From contig JAPXTJ010000004.1 of NCBI GenBank assembly GCA_033812595.1, positions 1-50,623 on the forward strand: DNA of 50,623 bases, written 5' to 3'. Positions 42,304 through 50,623 of this stretch are shown in pieces; within the stretch, counting starts at the first letter, position 1; each line of letters starts with the position of its first letter. The position numbers were made by a program, and so were the translations under genes. Below the pieces are notes generated by a model. The model worked only from the letters and a program-made list of their open reading frames with translations. It had not been told where the DNA came from and did no database searches. This stretch comes from JADLGF01 sp020849415 (GTDB lineage Bacteria > Chloroflexota > Chloroflexia > Thermomicrobiales > UBA6265).

Positions 42304-43755
42304 CCACCCCCGGTAGAGGAGGCTCCGGGTGAGATCGAGTACTTGCGGTTCGAGGCCCTGGGTTTTGACGGCTTCGACGCCGCGGTCGGTGGTGAGGAAG
42401 CGACCGCCGCGGCCGATCACCATCCCGTTCGACATCACGAGTTCGCCCGCCACCAGCAGGTGGGCGGCCTCCTTTCGGTCGCGATCGATCACCACGATAT
42501 CGGCGTCAGCCCCTTCGCCGAGGTGACCCTTGGCGGTCAGGCCGAGCATCCGCGCCGGCGCGTAGCTGCCCTTCCAGATCAGATCGCTCAGTGTGAAGGC
42601 GCCGAACTCGACCAGCGACAACCCGTGGTTGAGGGTGACGTTATATGGAAGCAGACCGGCGTCGCTGGCGAGGGCGGTGACGGTGAAACGGCCATCCGGA
42701 CGCTTGTTGGTAGCGCAGATCAGCCCGGTATCGGCGTAGCTGATCGGGAAGGCGATGCCGGCGTCGGTATCCATACCGCGCCAGTAAACGAGCCCTTCCT
42801 CGCCAGTGACCGCCACGTTGTTATCGCCGCGCGGCACATTGACGTAGGTGTACCCCTCGCGGATCGCCAGTTCGAGCCCATCTTCGGTCGGTTCGTAGCC
42901 GCCCGCTCTCAGGCTGGTCCGCACGATCGCCGAATCGGGAATGCCGCCGATGCATTTGCCGGGGTCAGGACTCCATCGCGTCAGGAACGATTCGCTGACC
43001 ACCGAGTCGCCGGCCGCATTCAGCAGGTCCATCGCTTCGGCCGCTTCGTGCAGGCGGTTCGGCAGAATCTGCCCGCGCAGGGCGCTGCTGATGTGGCAGA
43101 GGTGAATGCGCCGGTTCGGCGCCGCCATCGACACCGCCTCTCGCAGCCCGGCGAGATTGCTGCCGGTTTCGGTGGTGCCGACGTGAAAGCCCATGTAGGC
43201 GCCCCGGGCCACCGTTTCCTCGATGATCCGAAGGGTGGCCGATGGGGTGAGCGCGAAGTGGCCGCCGAGGATCTTGCTGCCGATCGCCCCTTCGTCCAGG
43301 CCCCGCTCCACGCCGGCCCGGATGGCGGCCAGATCGGGATCAGGATCGGAGAAGATCGTCTCCGGTCCGGAGGAAAAGGCATGCTCGCCCGGTCCGGCGC
43401 TCGGGCGCAGCACCTGCAGCGAGCCGATGGTGATGCCACTGCCGTGCTTGCGCGCCAGCTCCATCACCAGCTTCGGGGGGCCGGCGAAATCGATCGCGGT
43501 GCTCACCCCGGCCCGGGCGAGCATGGCGAAGGCCGCTTCGCCACCCGGTCCGAGGGTGGTGTGCATGTGACCGTCGACCAGGCCCGGCGCCACCACGGCG
43601 CCGCGCAGGTCCCAGGTCCGTTCGGCCGATTGGGATGAGATGACGGGATCGACCCGGGCGATCCGCCCGTTTTCGATCGCGATATCGACGGTGTCATTGA
43701 CGCGGTTTGCGGGATCGACCAGATGCGCCTGCTTGAGCAGGAGATCGTACGCCAC
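42265..43755 (-). CDS. Amidohydrolase of the dihydroorotase/D-aminoacylase-like group
   Basis: A 496-residue metal-dependent hydrolase with VVAPGLVDGHMHTTLGPGG (His-x-His ligands), IHLCHISSALRG (third His region) and ADADIVVIDRDRKE near the end, where composite-domain text is normal. The substrate may be a cyclic imide or N-acyl compound. Its C-terminal tail (about the last 12 residues) is encoded by the heptamer array E, so the natural end has probably been replaced by repeat DNA. It is the first gene of the minus-strand catabolic series. Confidence 0.8.
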   Translation of the reverse strand: MAYDLLLKQAHLVDPANRVNDTVDIAIENGRIARVDPVISSQSAERTWDLRGAVVAPGLVDGHMHTTLGPGGEAAFAMLARAGVSTAIDFAGPPKLVMELARKHGSGITIGSLQVLRPSAGPGEHAFSSGPETIFSDPDPDLAAIRAGVERGLDEGAIGSKILGGHFALTPSATLRIIEETVARGAYMGFHVGTTETGSNLAGLREAVSMAAPNRRIHLCHISSALRGQILPNRLHEAAEAMDLLNAAGDSVVSESFLTRWSPDPGKCIGGIPDSAIVRTSLRAGGYEPTEDGLELAIREGYTYVNVPRGDNNVAVTGEEGLVYWRGMDTDAGIAFPISYADTGLICATNKRPDGRFTVTALASDAGLLPYNVTLNHGLSLVEFGAFTLSDLIWKGSYAPARMLGLTAKGHLGEGADADIVVIDRDRKEAAHLLVAGELVMSNGMVIGRGGRFLTTDRGVEAVKTQGLEPQVLDLTRSLLYRGWNEESGVGSQALF

Positions 43756-43788
43756 GAAACGAGGCTCCTCCGCTGCGTTCGCCGCCCG

Positions 43789-43950
43789 TTACCGCCGGGC
43801 GAACGGAATCCGGACGAATTGCTGGTCGCCGTTCGCCAGCACCCGGATTGCCAGAGGCACATCATACGGGAGGTACCCATCCGGCGCTGACGCGGTTTCC
43901 ACCGTGTAGCGACCGGCCCGGAAAACCCCTTCATGCCACGCCGTGGCCAC
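43789..43950 (-). pseudogene. SpaA/prealbumin-like domain fragment or very small protein
   Basis: The frame from a GTG at 43950 to TAA at 43789 encodes 53 residues with FRAGRYTVETASAPDGYLPY, the end half of a SpaA/Cna-B-type beta-sandwich (G-x-Y-x-V-x-E-x-x-x-P-x-G-Y). The first half of such a domain and a signal peptide are missing, and the frame upstream holds a stop at about 44038-44040. It lies 33 bases before the amidohydrolase gene on the same strand. It is either a remnant or a short protein; the rest of 43756-44100 shows nothing clear. Confidence 0.35.
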
Positions 43951-44100
43951 GCGCCCGGCGCACCCCTGTGCCGCGGAACACCGCTTCGCTATGCCACACC
44001 AGACAGACGGAAACCGCAGAGATAGTGCATGATGTGATCAGGCGTAATAGCCTAGGACCAACGACCTACCATAGACGACTCTGCAACGGGAGGCATCGCA

Positions 44101-45219
44101 ATGTCGAGATTCACCAGACGTTCGCTTTTAAAGGGAGCCGCCGGCGCGGCCGGCCTGGCGACGGCGAGTTCGCTCCCCGGAGCGCGGCTCATCCGGGCCC
44201 AGGGGGCGAGCTACGAAATCGTCAGCTTCGGCCCGATCGCGGACGGCGTGCTGCCGGAGGGGTATTTCCGCCCGCGGCCCGGCGGCATCAACGGTATCAA
44301 CGGGAATGGCATCGCCTTCGGCACGATCGCCGCGTCGGAAGAGAAATTCACACCGACGATTTTCAACACGGATGGCACCGTTTCCAAACTGAAATCGGGC
44401 GCGTTCGGCGGCACCGTTACCGCCATGAACGCGGACGGCACGGCGATCGGCCGGGTGTACGAATCGGTCAACGGCATCGATGAAGGCGACGATTCGATGG
44501 AGCGTCCGGCGCTGTGGATCGACCGGGAACTGACACGCCTGCCGCTGCCATCGAGCGACTCCGACTACGCGGGCGGGTATACCACCGCCATCAGCAACAA
44601 CGGCACCGTCCTCGGCTACGCCAACGGGGTGGGGGACGTCCTCTGGACCAACAACGAACCCCAGGTGCTCAACAACTACCCCGGGGATAACTTCGACGAG
44701 CGCATCGATTTTCTTGATCTTGTCCCTGGTGGTGAGCTGGTCGTCCGTCGCACCAGCACGGACGGCGGCACCGTTCGAACCTACGGACTGCTCGATGGTG
44801 ACGCATTCACCGAGTTCGCCGTGCCTGATATCGGCGACAGCTACGCGTATACGGAGAGCATCAACAGCCGGGGCGATCTCCTCATGTACGCCTTTACCGG
44901 CGGCGTGGAATTCAACTGGATTTCCGCGGTTGGGGCCGATCCGCAACTGATCGACTTTCGGAACGAAGCGGCCTTCTTCAGCACGATTGCCGTCAACGCG
45001 GATCTCCAGGTTCTTGGCTGGTGGGCGCCGCGCCGCGACCTCGACACCGAGCCGGTCATCCTGCACGACGGTGAGATCACCCCGCTGGCCGATCTCCTGC
45101 CCGCGGATCACGGCTTCGATATCTCCATCGTCAATGGCATCAGCGATGACGGTGTGATCTCCGGCGGCGGCTACGACGCCGATGGCGGATTCCACCCGCT
45201 CCTCTTCGTGCCCGCCTGA
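44101..45219 (+). CDS. Tat-exported HAF-like repeat protein, paralogue 1
   Basis: A 372-residue protein with a twin-arginine signal (TRRSLLKGAAGAAGLA, cleavage near RAQGA), then YEIVSFGPI and repeated units of the form A-I/M-N-x-x-G-x-x-I/L-G, such as GINGNGIAFGTIAASEE, AMNADGTAIGRV and AISNNGTVLGYANG, ending in GISDDGVISGGGYDADGG. The units recall HAF-type extracellular repeats, likely a beta-propeller. GGGAGG precedes the ATG. Function unknown. First of three adjacent paralogues on one strand. Confidence 0.7.
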   Translation: MSRFTRRSLLKGAAGAAGLATASSLPGARLIRAQGASYEIVSFGPIADGVLPEGYFRPRPGGINGINGNGIAFGTIAASEEKFTPTIFNTDGTVSKLKSGAFGGTVTAMNADGTAIGRVYESVNGIDEGDDSMERPALWIDRELTRLPLPSSDSDYAGGYTTAISNNGTVLGYANGVGDVLWTNNEPQVLNNYPGDNFDERIDFLDLVPGGELVVRRTSTDGGTVRTYGLLDGDAFTEFAVPDIGDSYAYTESINSRGDLLMYAFTGGVEFNWISAVGADPQLIDFRNEAAFFSTIAVNADLQVLGWWAPRRDLDTEPVILHDGEITPLADLLPADHGFDISIVNGISDDGVISGGGYDADGGFHPLLFVPA

Positions 45220-45286
45220 TCGGGCGTTCGATCGACCAGGTTTCCCGGCCGGCTGACCCCGGACCGCGTTTCAGGAGGAATTGACC

Positions 45287-46414
45287 ATGTCCCGATTGTC
45301 ACGTCGATCACTGCTCGCCGGAGCGGCGGGCGCCTCTGCGCTGGCGGCGCTGAACGGCTTCACCCCCGCCCGGCTCGTTCGGGCGCAGGGCGCCGCCTAT
45401 GAAATCGTCTCGTTCGGCCCGATCACCGAAGGGGTGCAACCGGAGGGTGATTACGTGCCCAATTTTGGCGGCATCTCCAACATCTCCGGCGGAGGCACGG
45501 GGTACGGCTGGTTGGCGGCGTCGAAGGAGAAACTCACCCCGACCCTCTTCATGCCGGACGGCACGATGTCGAAGATGAAGTCAGGCACGTACGGCGGCGT
45601 TGTTCGTGGTGTCAACGCCGGTGGTCACGCCGTCGGGAACGTTTTCGAGAATGTCGAGGGGCTACCGGGCGAAAAGGACACCGGTGCCCGCCCGGCGTTG
45701 TGGATCGATGGCGAGCTCACCCGTTTGCCCTTGCCCGATCCGTCGGACGAATACGTGAGCATCGGTGGTTTGACCCTGGGGATCAGCGATGACGGCGCCA
45801 TCCTCGGACGGGCCAGCGGCAACAGCGTGCTCTGGATCGACGAGGAGCCAAACGTGCTGCCGGCCACGAGCGCCAACGAGGAAAACTTCGAATACCAGCG
45901 GATTACGCCGGCGGGCGGGCTCTTTGGCCGAGCGTCCGGCTACAACGACGATACCGAGGAGTTCGAGTATCAGTACGGCATCATCGAGGATGGCGTGATG
46001 TCCGCCGTCGACCTGCCTGACTTCATCACCGGGAACGGGTTCTTCTCCGCCGTGATGAACAGTGCCGGGGAGTTCATGTTCGTCGTCACCCCCACCGATC
46101 TCCCCTTCATCGTCATCGCTACCCCGGGCGCCGAGACCATCGAGGTCGATCACCGGTCTGAGGGCATCTACTTCTTCGCCAACGCGTTCAACGCCAATCA
46201 CGATTTCGTCGGGAGCTATCAACGCCGCGCCGGCGATGATGCCCGGACGACACTGTTGCGTGATGGCGAATTCATGCCGATCGAGGACATGTTGCCGGCC
46301 GGACACGGGTACCACCGTATTTTCGCCAACGGCATCAGCGATGACGGCATCATCTCCGGCTCCGCCTACGATGAAGACGGCGGTTTCCACCCGCTGCTCT
46401 TCGTCCCCGCCTGA
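45287..46414 (+). CDS. Tat-exported HAF-like repeat protein, paralogue 2
   Basis: A 375-residue paralogue: SRRSLLAGAAGASALAAL signal, YEIVSFGPITEG, the shared mid-motif RPALWIDGELTRLPLP, GLTLGISDDGAILGRASG, and the terminal GISDDGIISGSAYDEDGG. AGGAGG lies eight bases before the ATG at 45287, which is therefore preferred over the TTG at 45281. It follows paralogue 1 by 67 bases. Confidence 0.7.
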   Translation: MSRLSRRSLLAGAAGASALAALNGFTPARLVRAQGAAYEIVSFGPITEGVQPEGDYVPNFGGISNISGGGTGYGWLAASKEKLTPTLFMPDGTMSKMKSGTYGGVVRGVNAGGHAVGNVFENVEGLPGEKDTGARPALWIDGELTRLPLPDPSDEYVSIGGLTLGISDDGAILGRASGNSVLWIDEEPNVLPATSANEENFEYQRITPAGGLFGRASGYNDDTEEFEYQYGIIEDGVMSAVDLPDFITGNGFFSAVMNSAGEFMFVVTPTDLPFIVIATPGAETIEVDHRSEGIYFFANAFNANHDFVGSYQRRAGDDARTTLLRDGEFMPIEDMLPAGHGYHRIFANGISDDGIISGSAYDEDGGFHPLLFVPA

Positions 46415-46491
46415 TCCACAATTACGGAACTTACAGGTGGAGGGGGGCCGGCGTTAACGTGCGCCAGCCCTCTCCGTGGGAGGATCGCACT

Positions 46492-47616
46492 ATGTCCCGT
46501 ATCTCACGCCGATCGTTGCTCGCGGGATCGGCGAGCGCTGCCATGTTGGCGGCGCTGAATCGGCAATCCCGGCTCGTCTACGCCCAGGCCGCAGCCTACG
46601 AGATCATTTCGTTCGGCCCGATCACCAAAGAAGTTCAGATCAAATACGACTGGGGCACCTCGCCCCATGCAGGCGATGTGCGGGGCATTCACTCCGGCGG
46701 CGTCGCGTTCGGCCGGGTGGCGGCCTCCGAGGAGAAATTCACTCCGACCCTGTTCCATCCGGATGGCAGCGTAACCAAGCTGAAATCCGGCCAGTTTGGC
46801 GGCGATGTCAACGCCATCAACACCAACGGGCACGCGGTTGGTGCGGCCTACGATTTCGCCGGCGGGGAGCCGGACGATTTGGCCGAGCACTACGGCTCCC
46901 GGCCGGCGCTCTGGATCGATGGCGAGCTAACCCGCCTTCCCATGCCAGAGAAGACCCAGGAGGGCGTAGGAACCGGCGGATACGCCAAATCGATCAGCGA
47001 TACCGGCGCAATCTTCGGTCGCGCCAACGGCCAGGATGTGCTCTGGATCGATGGGAATCCGCAACTTCTGCTCGGCAACTCCGAGTACGGCTACCTGAGC
47101 TACCGCGACCTGACCCCCGACGGCACGCTGATTGCCGAAGCATCCACCTATTCCGCCGAAGCCAACGATTGGGCGCTCCGCCGCGGTGCGGTGCGTGACG
47201 GCGTCTTCACCCCCTTCGATCTTCCGGAGGAAGTGGATCTCCTGTCGGGTCCCACACTCGTCAATAGCGCCAACGAGGTGCTGTACGGGCTGATAGACGA
47301 CGACTTTATGCTTCGGAAGACCGCGATCGTTGCTGCGGACGGACAGGTTCAGCTGACCGATTTCGGTGATCGCGGCCTCGACTTCTTCCCCGCTGGGTTC
47401 AACGCCGGTCACGAGATCATCGGTGATTGGAACGGAGACTTTCGCAGCTCTCCTGCCGCGCTGATGCGGGGAGAAGATGTCGTTTACCTCGAAACGTTGA
47501 TGCCATCGAATAGATTCTCAATGATCAACGTCAAGGGCATCAGCGATGACGGCACCATCGCGGCCGAAGCGAATGGCGACGGCGGCTACCACCCGCTCCT
47601 GCTCATCCCCGTTTGA
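46492..47616 (+). CDS. Tat-exported HAF-like repeat protein, paralogue 3
   Basis: A 374-residue paralogue: SRRSLLAGSASAAMLAAL signal, YEIISFGPITKEV, RPALWIDGELTRLPMP, SISDTGAIFGRANGQDVLW, and terminal GISDDGTIAAEANGDGGY. GGGAGG precedes the ATG at 46492 by about nine bases. An imperfect GC-rich hairpin lies in the 77-base space before it. It is the most diverged of the three at the C-terminus. A strong two-way terminator follows. Confidence 0.7.
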   Translation: MSRISRRSLLAGSASAAMLAALNRQSRLVYAQAAAYEIISFGPITKEVQIKYDWGTSPHAGDVRGIHSGGVAFGRVAASEEKFTPTLFHPDGSVTKLKSGQFGGDVNAINTNGHAVGAAYDFAGGEPDDLAEHYGSRPALWIDGELTRLPMPEKTQEGVGTGGYAKSISDTGAIFGRANGQDVLWIDGNPQLLLGNSEYGYLSYRDLTPDGTLIAEASTYSAEANDWALRRGAVRDGVFTPFDLPEEVDLLSGPTLVNSANEVLYGLIDDDFMLRKTAIVAADGQVQLTDFGDRGLDFFPAGFNAGHEIIGDWNGDFRSSPAALMRGEDVVYLETLMPSNRFSMINVKGISDDGTIAAEANGDGGYHPLLLIPV

Positions 47617-47638
47617 TTCACGATCACCGACCGCACAG

Positions 47639-47680
47639 ACGAAAGGGGGCCGGCGCAAATTCGCGCCGGCCCCCTTTCGT
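47639..47680. terminator. Bidirectional terminator
   Basis: Perfect 18-base arms (47639-47656 and 47663-47680), loop AAATTC, with an A-rich left flank and T-rich right flank. It separates the convergent paralogue 3 and MMPL genes and can stop both transcripts. Confidence 0.9.
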
Positions 47681-47690
47681 TGTCGTCGCT

Positions 47691-49871
47691 CTAGTGATTG
47701 AACTCGATGTTCGGCAGGCGTTTTTCGATCCACTCCGGCAGCCACCAGGTGCGGTCACCGAGGAGGAGGATCGCCGCCGGCAGCACGAACATCAGCACCA
47801 CCGCAGCCACCAGCAGCACCGAGAAGGCGAGGGTCAACCCCAGTTCCGTCGGCGGAATCGGGCCGGTCATCCCGAAGGCGATGAAAACGACGATCATGAT
47901 CAGCGCGGCGTTCATGATCGGCCGCCGCGCCTGCTGACTCCCCTCGAGCACCGCCAGCCGGGTATCACCGGTCGCTTCGTACCGCTCGCGAATCGAGGCG
48001 AGCAGGAAAAGCTGGTAATCCATCGACAGGCCGAAGAGCAGCGCGAAGAAGAAGATCGGCGCCCAGGCGTTCACGAAGCCCTGGTAGTCGATCCCGAGCA
48101 GCCCGGCGCCCCACCCCTTCTGGAAGAGCAGCGTGGCGAAGCCGAACGCCGCGCCGACGCTGAGCAGATTCAGCACCACCGCGCCCAGCGCAATCCAGAC
48201 ACTCCGGAAGACGACCAGCAGCATCGCCATCGCCCCGAGCATGATCAACGCCACCGCGTAGGGAAAGCGGTTGCTGAGCACCTCGGTCAGATCGTGGTTC
48301 TGCGCCGCGGGTCCGCCGACGAGCGCGCTCGGAGCGGCGCCCTGCACCTCGGTGCGCAAGCCGGAGACGAGGTCCATCGTTTCGGTGGTGCTCGGGCCGT
48401 TGGCCGGAACCACCTGCACGATCACCCGGCCCGCTTCGTTCGGCGGGGTCACCACCTGCGCGCCGATCGCCTGCTCGAAGCCCATCGCCGAGGTGACGAC
48501 CGCGTCCGCTTCGCCGGCATCGACCGTGACCAGGATCGGCCCCGCGACGCCTTCCCCGAAAGCCGCCGTCACCAGTTCGTAGCCGTCGCGGCTGGTGCGT
48601 CCGGTTTCGACCACCCGACCGTCCGGCATGCCGAGCTGCATGCCGAAGACCGGCACGATCAACGCCCCGATCAACAGCAGGCCGGCCACCAGCGCCAGGG
48701 CGGGGCGGCGCAACGCCGCGTTGGCCGGACGGTGGAAGAGGCAGAAACGCCGGGCTTCGCTCTCCTCGGTCGCGCCCTTCTTCAGCACCCGATCACCGAG
48801 CGCCACCAGCACCGCCGGCAACAGGGTGACCGATCCGAACGCCACCGCCAGCACTGCCAGGATCATGCCGAGCGCCATCGAGCGGAACACCATCACCGGC
48901 ACGATGAAAATGACCGCCAGCGAGAAGACCACCGCCAGCCCCGAGAGCAACACCGCGAAGCCGGTTGTGGAAAGGGCCGTTTCGATCGCCGGACCCGCCG
49001 CTCTCCCCTTCGCCCGCTCCTGCCGGTAGCGCGAAATGATGAAGAGGCTGTAATCGATGCCGACCGCCAGGCCGATCATCATCGAGAAGTTCATCGCCCA
49101 GATCGAGAGCGGCATCGTCATGCCGAGCAGGTGCAGTGTGGCGAAGCCGAAGGCGATGCCCGCCACTGCCAGCAGCAGCGGCACCCCGGCCGCGATCGCT
49201 GCTCCGAACGCGATCAGCAGGAGGAGCAGGCTTGGACCGGCGGAGAGGAGCTCCGCCTTGTGCAGCGCCTCCTCGTTCGATTTGTTGAACTCGTTCCAAA
49301 CCGGCCACTCGCCCGTGACCTCGATCTGTGCCCCCGCCGGCACCGGCAGACCTTGCACGTAGGCGATCACCTCACCCGCCGCCTCGGGGAAATCGGCGTC
49401 CACCTCACCGGCCAGGCGCACCTGCACCATCGCGGTGCGGCCATCGGGCGAGATCATCCCCGAATCGGTCGGCAACGCCAGCGGATCGATCAGGCCGGTG
49501 GTGGCCGGGGCCGATCCGAGCGCCATTACCAGCGCCGCCAAACCGGAGGGATCGTCCGCGATCGGCGTTTCCTGCTGATAAACGACGATAGCGTTCTCGA
49601 TGAAGAAGTCGGGGAAGGTGGCGCCGATCTCGTCCCGCACCCGGGCTGATTCCGACCCGGCGGCATCCCAGCCCGCCCCGGAGAGGACGCCGTTGACCGT
49701 GAGCGCCAGCGGCGCCGCGGCCAGAATCAACACCACCCAGGCGATGATCACCAGCTTGCTATGTTCCGTGACCCAGCGCGCCACGTGACCTAGGGGGTGA
49801 ACGGGAGGGCCGGGTGGATGGTGAACGCCCGGTGCGACGTGATTGACATGCGGTTCGGTGCTCGTGGCCAT
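47691..49871 (-). CDS. MMPL/RND-family membrane transporter
   Basis: A 726-residue protein with the RND layout: helix 1 (KLVIIAWVVLILAAAPLAL), a large extracellular domain, five helices, a second extracellular domain, and a second helix bundle. The proton-relay Asp-Tyr pairs are present in both halves (GIDYSLFIISRYRQE and GLSMDYQLFLLASIRE). MMPL proteins export lipids or small molecules. The ATG at 49871 has GGAG six bases upstream. It is downstream of the CsoR-type repressor and DUF302 genes, so may be controlled by that repressor. Confidence 0.85.
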   Translation of the reverse strand: MATSTEPHVNHVAPGVHHPPGPPVHPLGHVARWVTEHSKLVIIAWVVLILAAAPLALTVNGVLSGAGWDAAGSESARVRDEIGATFPDFFIENAIVVYQQETPIADDPSGLAALVMALGSAPATTGLIDPLALPTDSGMISPDGRTAMVQVRLAGEVDADFPEAAGEVIAYVQGLPVPAGAQIEVTGEWPVWNEFNKSNEEALHKAELLSAGPSLLLLLIAFGAAIAAGVPLLLAVAGIAFGFATLHLLGMTMPLSIWAMNFSMMIGLAVGIDYSLFIISRYRQERAKGRAAGPAIETALSTTGFAVLLSGLAVVFSLAVIFIVPVMVFRSMALGMILAVLAVAFGSVTLLPAVLVALGDRVLKKGATEESEARRFCLFHRPANAALRRPALALVAGLLLIGALIVPVFGMQLGMPDGRVVETGRTSRDGYELVTAAFGEGVAGPILVTVDAGEADAVVTSAMGFEQAIGAQVVTPPNEAGRVIVQVVPANGPSTTETMDLVSGLRTEVQGAAPSALVGGPAAQNHDLTEVLSNRFPYAVALIMLGAMAMLLVVFRSVWIALGAVVLNLLSVGAAFGFATLLFQKGWGAGLLGIDYQGFVNAWAPIFFFALLFGLSMDYQLFLLASIRERYEATGDTRLAVLEGSQQARRPIMNAALIMIVVFIAFGMTGPIPPTELGLTLAFSVLLVAAVVLMFVLPAAILLLGDRTWWLPEWIEKRLPNIEFNH

Positions 49872-49979
49872 GGCAGGCTCCAACAACGGGGTGCATTGGG
49901 CGCACCCCAATCAACGCCCCGGCCAAATGGCCGGGGCAGCTCGATGAAACGGTTTGTTCGTAAGGGAAAATCGGTGCGG

Positions 49980-50384
49980 TTAGTCCGCCAGGGCGGCCGC
50001 GACCCGGCGCAGTTTCGCGCTCGCCTCCGCGGCGACCTCACGCAACTCGGGGTTGTCGCCGGCCATGTTGAGCATCTGATCGGGATCGACGATCGAGACA
50101 ACCGAGGCGCCGCCATGCTCGTGCACGATCACGTTGCAGGGGAGGAGCAGGCCGAGTTCATGTTCCGCCTGGAGGGCCCGGTGCGCGAGGTGGGGATTGC
50201 AGGCGCCGAGAATCACGTACGGCTCGAATTCGACCCCGATCTTCTCGTTCAGCGTCTTGCGCACATCGATAGTCGTCAGCACGCCGAATCCCTCCGCCTT
50301 GAGCGCGGCGGTGGTGCGCTCGATGGCGGCATCGATCGGGAGATCGAGCGTCACGCCGAATCCGTAGGTGGCTGAAGTGGACAT
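49980..50384 (-). CDS. DUF302-domain protein
   Basis: A 134-residue cytosolic protein with the DUF302 pattern: AIERTTAALKAEGFGVLTTIDV near the start, then KIGVEFEPYVILGACNPHLA and ELGLLLPCNVIVHE. DUF302 proteins are often next to CsoR-type regulators and sulfur or metal genes; their chemistry is not known. GGAAGGAG precedes the ATG. It starts 20 bases after the repressor stop, so co-transcription is likely. Confidence 0.85.
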   Translation of the reverse strand: MSTSATYGFGVTLDLPIDAAIERTTAALKAEGFGVLTTIDVRKTLNEKIGVEFEPYVILGACNPHLAHRALQAEHELGLLLPCNVIVHEHGGASVVSIVDPDQMLNMAGDNPELREVAAEASAKLRRVAAALAD

Positions 50385-50404
50385 GTCGGTTCTCCTTCCG
50401 GGTT

Positions 50405-50623
50405 CTAGCGACTGGCCCGCACGATCACGCGCACGGCATCTTCGATCGTTTTTTCGGGCGATTCGAGCCTGGCGGCATTGGTGAGGCAATGAATGGCGTA
50501 CGCCTCGAGCATCTCGCCGCTGAGGGCATTGACCGCCGCCTTGATCGAGGCGACCTGATCGATGATGGCGGTGCAATCGCGCCCATCCTCGAACATCTTC
50601 TGAATTCCCCGCGCCTGACCCTC
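50405..50623 (-). CDS. CsoR/CstR-family (DUF156) repressor, N-terminus cut by window edge
   Basis: The frame is open to the right edge and begins EGQARGIQKMFEDGRDC, the conserved start of the DUF156 helical repressor family. The two ligand Cys are kept with exactly 29 residues between them (DC...HCL), as Cys36 and Cys65 in mycobacterial CsoR, but the position of the copper-ligand His61 is Tyr. Such a two-Cys, no-His site resembles CstR, which senses persulfide, rather than copper-binding CsoR. It is the first gene of a series with DUF302 and MMPL. Confidence 0.8.
   Translation of the reverse strand, partial: EGQARGIQKMFEDGRDCTAIIDQVASIKAAVNALSGEMLEAYAIHCLTNAARLESPEKTIEDAVRVIVRASR

Noticed and set aside
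47613..49649. Very long open frame opposite the MMPL gene
   Set aside because: Its composition is Arg/His/Asp-rich without hydrophobic core or motifs; it is the GC-rich antisense of a clear transporter gene. The same holds for long frames at 31577-33463 (minus), 16818-18317 (minus), 27683-29473 (plus) and 35910-37175 (minus).
1..50623. Integrase, transposase or attachment sites linked to the virion genes
   Set aside because: No recombinase motif was found in any frame with gene-like composition, and no tRNA gene is present for integration.

Overview
The window is high-GC bacterial DNA, most likely from a Chloroflexota (Thermomicrobia-like) genome. This placement is inferred from gene content (inositol-1-phosphate synthase, an Agl23-type membrane glycosyltransferase, tandem crcB genes, family-5 solute-binding proteins, many twin-arginine signals) and from style, not from a marker gene. 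There is no rRNA, tRNA, CRISPR, integrase or insertion sequence. A run of 10 N at 38411-38420 marks a scaffold join, so continuity there is not proven.

Left part (1-17 kb). Virion-type genes occur in three blocks separated by ordinary cellular genes. They are the C-terminal part of an HK97-type major capsid protein (1-515); a portal, connector, Mu gpF-like head protein and large virion/tail protein (8781-12990); and an amidase plus holin-like lysis pair (15293-16669). Between blocks 1 and 2 lie a methyltransferase, a cytosine-deaminase-like amidohydrolase, an MFS exporter, an AhpD-like protein, a CopC-CopD copper cluster and a rubredoxin/metallo-beta-lactamase-fold protein. Between blocks 2 and 3 sits an ECF sigma factor overlapping a membrane-anchored PQQ-propeller partner. 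The virion genes have good ribosome-binding sites and carry the same dispersed repeats as the rest of the window. This fits long residence and perhaps domestication (gene-transfer-agent-like or a tailocin/prophage relic). No terminase, tape measure or integrase is visible.

Middle part (17-30 kb) is housekeeping: a polymer-forming membrane protein, a GNAT acetyltransferase, an M1-like metallopeptidase overlapping moeA, a sialidase-fold BNR protein, an APH-like kinase, ino1, a creatininase-family amidohydrolase, an Agl23-like glycosyltransferase and a tandem fluoride-exporter pair.

Right part (30-44 kb) is a carbon-scavenging region. The plus strand carries an Ldh2-type dehydrogenase, two Tat-exported family-5 solute-binding proteins, one permease pair without its ATPases, and a Gfo/Idh/MocA oxidoreductase cut by the gap. 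The minus strand carries an amidohydrolase, an HpcH/HpaI aldolase, a second Gfo/Idh/MocA oxidoreductase, an M20 deacylase and a VOC protein. From 44 to 47.6 kb there are three tandem paralogues of a Tat-exported HAF-like repeat protein of unknown role. The right edge holds a CsoR/CstR-type repressor (partial), a DUF302 protein and an MMPL/RND exporter, in one minus-strand series.

Intergenic DNA is unusually structured. There are five arrays of heptanucleotide tandem repeats with different sequences, three copies of a nested double-hairpin repeat, several other long palindromes, and clear factor-independent-type terminators. Two good sigma70-like promoters (30048-30076 and 35242-35270) and one minus-strand promoter (1457-1484) can be read directly.
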